Virus record (IMG/VR): IMGVR_UViG_3300028569_000158
Coordinates: 1-25,198 of that record
Length of the DNA: 25,198 nt
Source: a virus
Direction: 5' to 3' (one strand)
In this document: positions 22,626-25,198 of the stretch, one piece after another
Layout of the letters: each line of letters opens with the position of its first letter
Position numbering within the stretch: the stretch's first letter is position 1
The notes under the pieces: generated by a model
What the model saw: only the letters and a program-made list of their open reading frames with translations
Database searches by the model: none
Told to the model about the DNA's origin: nothing
Translations under genes and position numbers: made by a program

Positions 22626-23834
22626 TTAAAACGTCCCGCCATCAATTTGCTGGTCGTTGTTTGTCATTCTTATCCACGGGGTCCAGGATTCTCCCCAATA
22701 ATTTCTCACAAACTGTATTTTGACATTGTCAAAATTGTCAATTGTGCCTGGGTAGTAGGTTTGAGTTACAGCAGCATTGCCCACAATGTTGCTGTTTTTG
22801 ACTTCAAGCAATCCCACATACACCAAGCTATCCAGTGGGGGACCAGTTACACCACCCCAACTTGTTCTATTTACCGTGTAAGTGCCCATTTGCAACAGCA
22901 CGTTCCAGTTGGAAGTGTCGCCACCGCGGTTGACCATGGTCTCTGACAAGCCCACACCTGATCCCACAAAACTACCACCTGACACCACATTGCCAACAAC
23001 TGTCACACTGTTGGCAGTTTTATTAAAGGTAAATCCTGCAGATGCTGTGGCTACACCACTGTCGTTGAACACAACTCCGGTGTTGGCTCCAGAAATGCTG
23101 ATGTTACCACTGATATTACCTACAAATGAGTTGGCAACGACAACGTTGGCGGTAACGTTGCCAGTAACATCAACTGATCCAACGACTGTTAATCCTTGCT
23201 CAACATTTAACCCGTCTGCTATGTTGACAAAACTTGAATCATCAGACTTAATGTTGTTGGTCACAATCTGTGGTACTGTAACTGTGCCATTTACGTCAAG
23301 TCCTGCAGTAGTGAACTCAGCAACATTGACCGAATCAACTTCAACAAATATGTTGTCGTTGTCTGATGGAATTGATACACTGCTGTTGCCGTTGTCAATT
23401 GACGAACCACCTGAAACTACAATTCCAGTTATAGCACGACCATTACCAACAAAATACCCCGAAGTTGTGATATTACCTGGTGCATAGATTTCGCCACGAG
23501 CTTCAATATCATTGGCTACAACATCCCCATAAATGTCAAGACTAGAATTGACATTGCCAGCAATTGCCAAGTTGCCGCCAATGGTTGCATTACCAGTTGT
23601 GATGTTTGCTGATGTAACGTTGCCTGAAAAGACTGCATTGCCAGCAGTGACGTTGCCGGCACTGAACGTGGTAAAACTTCCTGCTGCCGGAGTGGTGTTG
23701 CCAATAACTATGCCGTTGATGGCTCCTTGCGGTTGCAGGCGCCATGCTTGGCCAGTCCAGATCCAAGACTTTCCAGAAAAAGTGTAAATTTCACCTGAGG
23801 TTGGGTTGGTTGGAAAATTTAAAGTTGATGGCAT
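22626..23834 (-). CDS. Tail-fibre / receptor-recognition protein (402 aa)
   Basis: The N-terminus STLNFPTNPTSGEIYTFSG and KSWIWTGQAW is the 'LNFP-x-x-P-x-x-G' attachment motif found on many phage fibres. It is followed by INGIVIGNTTPAAGSFTTFS, another common fibre element. A short GNVTxGN region and GVVFNDSGVATASAGFTFN (shared with the two long fibres) lead to a distinct C-terminal domain from about 305 (NRGGDTSNWNVLLQMGTYTV, VRNYWGESWTPWIRM) with the W/Y content of a receptor-binding tip. It ends QQIDGGTF, like the IDGGTY end of the next gene. A late promoter box lies six bases before the ATG, and the predicted mRNA has a leader of about one base. The first base of the next ATG is 12 bases past the stop. 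Confidence 0.72.
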   Translation of the reverse strand: MPSTLNFPTNPTSGEIYTFSGKSWIWTGQAWRLQPQGAINGIVIGNTTPAAGSFTTFSAGNVTAGNAVFSGNVTSANITTGNATIGGNLAIAGNVNSSLDIYGDVVANDIEARGEIYAPGNITTSGYFVGNGRAITGIVVSGGSSIDNGNSSVSIPSDNDNIFVEVDSVNVAEFTTAGLDVNGTVTVPQIVTNNIKSDDSSFVNIADGLNVEQGLTVVGSVDVTGNVTANVVVANSFVGNISGNISISGANTGVVFNDSGVATASAGFTFNKTANSVTVVGNVVSGGSFVGSGVGLSETMVNRGGDTSNWNVLLQMGTYTVNRTSWGGVTGPPLDSLVYVGLLEVKNSNIVGNAAVTQTYYPGTIDNFDNVKIQFVRNYWGESWTPWIRMTNNDQQIDGGTF

Positions 23835-23840
23835 AGTGAA

Positions 23841-23848
23841 TATTTAGT
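23841..23848 (-). promoter_or_regulatory. T4-type late promoter for the 402-aa fibre protein
   Basis: The reverse strand reads ACTAAATA (6 of 8, core intact). Six bases separate it from the ATG at 23834, so the transcript is predicted to be essentially leaderless. Confidence 0.5.
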
Positions 23849-23853
23849 GGAAA

Positions 23854-24549
23854 TCATGCTGGTGTAATTGACGCCAACCCATTGGTGTTTCTCCACATTG
23901 AAGTTGGAGTGGACCCTGTGGCCACATAAATGGTCCAGTTGTCGGTGCTGACTACTACTCGACCAAGCACTTTTCCAGTGGTGTTGACTATGGCAGCGGC
24001 ATTGCCAATTGTGGCATTTGATGCTGTGTCCAGCACAGAGGTTGCTGCTGGAGAACTAAAACTTTGATACGCCTCCATTTCAGCCCACTGATTGCTAGTG
24101 TTGTCATTGAAATAAATGTACTGCACACCAGTGTCACTTTCAATCCAGACATCACCAATGTTGGCTGGGTTTGGGGCAAACTGGCTGAATGTGACTTGAC
24201 TGCCACCGCCACCTGAAATACCAGTTAAAAATGCTCCGTTGCCGTAGAAGTATTGAGCACGTATACTACCAAACAGCTTGTCTGGAGTACCAAGATCATA
24301 CACCCCGCTGATACCTGGGTTTATGGTGCTGTTGACTTGAATATTGCCAATTCCATTGGCCTGTAATATCAGTTCGTTGTTATAGCCCCGGACTGTGACG
24401 GTGTTGTTGGCAATGACAACATTGCTATCTACTGGTCCTGATGACCAAATTGCCGTGAAATTGTTGTTTACTGCATCAAATGCAGCACGTAGAGATTCGC
24501 CTGTGCCGTCATTGGCCACTAGGCCTGTGTTAATTATTTGTTGAGTCAT
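23854..24549 (-). CDS. Structural fibre-associated protein (231 aa)
   Basis: It begins TQQIINTGLVANDGTGESLR then AAFDAVNNNFTAIW. The pattern 'I-x-T-G-x-x-A-N-D-G-T-G-x-S-L-R-x-A-F-x-x-V-N-x-N-F' is a recurrent N-terminal module of structural proteins in T4-like marine phages. The middle holds 'GISGVYDLGTPDKLFGSIRAQYFYG' type fibre sequence and GDVWIESDTGVQYIYFNDN (about 130-150), a small W-G/Y beta unit. The end is VVVSTDNWTIYVATGSTPTSMWRN. A late promoter and AGGA lie before the ATG at 24549. The exact role (adaptor, whisker or fibre base) is not readable from the sequence. Confidence 0.65.
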   Translation of the reverse strand: MTQQIINTGLVANDGTGESLRAAFDAVNNNFTAIWSSGPVDSNVVIANNTVTVRGYNNELILQANGIGNIQVNSTINPGISGVYDLGTPDKLFGSIRAQYFYGNGAFLTGISGGGGSQVTFSQFAPNPANIGDVWIESDTGVQYIYFNDNTSNQWAEMEAYQSFSSPAATSVLDTASNATIGNAAAIVNTTGKVLGRVVVSTDNWTIYVATGSTPTSMWRNTNGLASITPA

Positions 24550-24570
24550 GAAGTCCCTGGGTCCTTGGTA

Positions 24571-24578
24571 TATTTACC
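24571..24578 (-). promoter_or_regulatory. T4-type late promoter for the 231-aa protein
   Basis: The reverse strand reads GGTAAATA (6 of 8, core intact). The predicted start at about 24565 gives a 16-base leader beginning AGGA. The box lies in an imperfect inverted repeat (24559-24585). Confidence 0.5.
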
Positions 24579-24591
24579 AGAACCCAAAGGC

Positions 24592-25198
24592 TTATGCTTG
24601 CCCCACTACAATTTCAATTACACCAGTTGAGCCTGAAAAATCAGCCAGTGCTTTGCCAATAATGGTGCCTGGCAAAGGGGTTGATTCTGATCGAGCAACG
24701 CCGTTGCCAGCCGACACCAACAAATCGCCTTTGGCAACTGAGCCCTGAATTTTGCAGGGCACACGTCCGGCCAAGGCCACAATTGCCACGTGTTCAGCTT
24801 GTAGAACTGAGTTCATGATAAAACTGGGGTTTTCTGATATCACTCCAGCAACTCGGTGATCTCCATCTATGGCTGATACTGTGACTTCTTTTTCACCGCC
24901 AAATACCACCACAGTACCTGTTTCGTAACGTGCATCTGCTTCGTACAATTCTGCCAAGTCGGCGTATTGCGCCGATGTGGCCTTGGCAAATATGGTGTTG
25001 AACCCATTTGTAGCATTGCCGATGTTGCCAGTGCCGTTGGTACTGCCATTGATGATGTTGTTCACAGTGATGGTACCAGTGCCCACACTAAGGTTACCAC
25101 CTGTGATGTTGCCTGATGCACTAACTGTGGTGCCAGTTAAGTTGCCAACAATGGCACCAATAAGGTTACCACCTGTGATGTTGCCTGATGCACTAACT
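24592..25198 (-). CDS. C-terminal part of a repetitive tail fibre (runs off window)
   Basis: The reverse strand is open from the right edge to a TAA at 24592; the N-terminus lies outside. At the edge are SASGNITGGNL repeats. After them comes the same C-terminal domain as in the 1767-aa fibre: FAKATSAQYADLAELYEADA, VVFGGEKEVTVS, GVISENPSFIMNS, VALAGRVPCKIQGSVAKGD and a final IGKALADFSGSTGVIEIVVG. Residues are well conserved with the giant fibre copy, so the two are paralogs at the protein level. The first possible start inside the window (a GTG at 25086) is not used as the start here because the frame continues upstream. Confidence 0.75.
   Translation of the reverse strand, partial: VSASGNITGGNLIGAIVGNLTGTTVSASGNITGGNLSVGTGTITVNNIINGSTNGTGNIGNATNGFNTIFAKATSAQYADLAELYEADARYETGTVVVFGGEKEVTVSAIDGDHRVAGVISENPSFIMNSVLQAEHVAIVALAGRVPCKIQGSVAKGDLLVSAGNGVARSESTPLPGTIIGKALADFSGSTGVIEIVVGQA
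25089..25198 (-). repeat. Exact 38-bp direct repeat, 72 bp apart, at the window edge
   Basis: 25089-25126 and 25161-25198 are identical. Each encodes VSASGNITGGNL plus flanks; the 24-residue spacing differs from the 17- and 18-residue periods of the other fibres. Confidence 0.85.

Overview
The window is a stretch of a tailed-phage genome of the T4-like myovirus supergroup. It most resembles the marine cyanophage/pelagiphage-like branch, but the host cannot be named from the sequence. The evidence is a contractile tail sheath protein (gp18-like), three neck/tail-completion proteins (gp13-, gp14- and gp15-like), T4-type late promoters (NNTAAATA) in front of structural genes, sigma70-type early promoters in front of small metabolic or unknown genes, a GIY-YIG homing endonuclease, and a very large block of tail-fibre genes. 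I see no tRNA, rRNA, CRISPR, integrase or IS element.

Layout. Positions 1-607 (-) hold the N-terminal part of the tail sheath. Positions 706-1053 (+) hold a small Cys-rich HNH/zinc-ribbon-like protein. Positions 1001-2789 (-) hold three overlapping or closely packed genes: a dNMP kinase-like P-loop protein, a DEDDh 3'-5' exonuclease and an SGNH-hydrolase-like protein. Positions 2789-3550 (-) are the gp13-like neck protein. Positions 3575-5030 (-) are two unknown genes with strong sigma70-type promoters. Positions 5104-8856 (+) hold the GIY-YIG nuclease, the gp14-like neck protein, the gp15-like sheath terminator and a Nudix hydrolase. From 8853 to the right edge everything is on the minus strand and is adhesin or fibre: a 90-aa unknown, one fibrinogen-like and three LamG/ConA-like small adhesins that share an N-terminal tag, a 1767-aa fibre, a 242-aa fibre protein, a 1265-aa fibre, a 402-aa and a 231-aa fibre protein, and the C-terminal part of another fibre gene that runs off the window.

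How it works together. The structural genes would build the neck and contractile tail. The fibre block (about 16 kb, nearly two thirds of the window) would supply long repetitive shafts and several alternative sugar- or protein-binding heads. Nearly every base is coding, and regulatory signals are folded into coding ends: several late promoters contain the stop codon of the preceding gene, and two of the three sigma70-type promoters lie in the 3' end of the preceding gene. Promoter-to-ATG distances predict leaderless or nearly leaderless mRNAs for up to six genes. The gp13 leader holds a hairpin with the Shine-Dalgarno in its loop, and the predicted late start site falls inside that hairpin. 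Gene order (gp18 and gp13 on one strand, gp14-gp15 on the other, with metabolic genes between) departs from the colinear 13-14-15-16-17-18 order of T4. All functions are assigned by reading motifs by eye; no database search was run.
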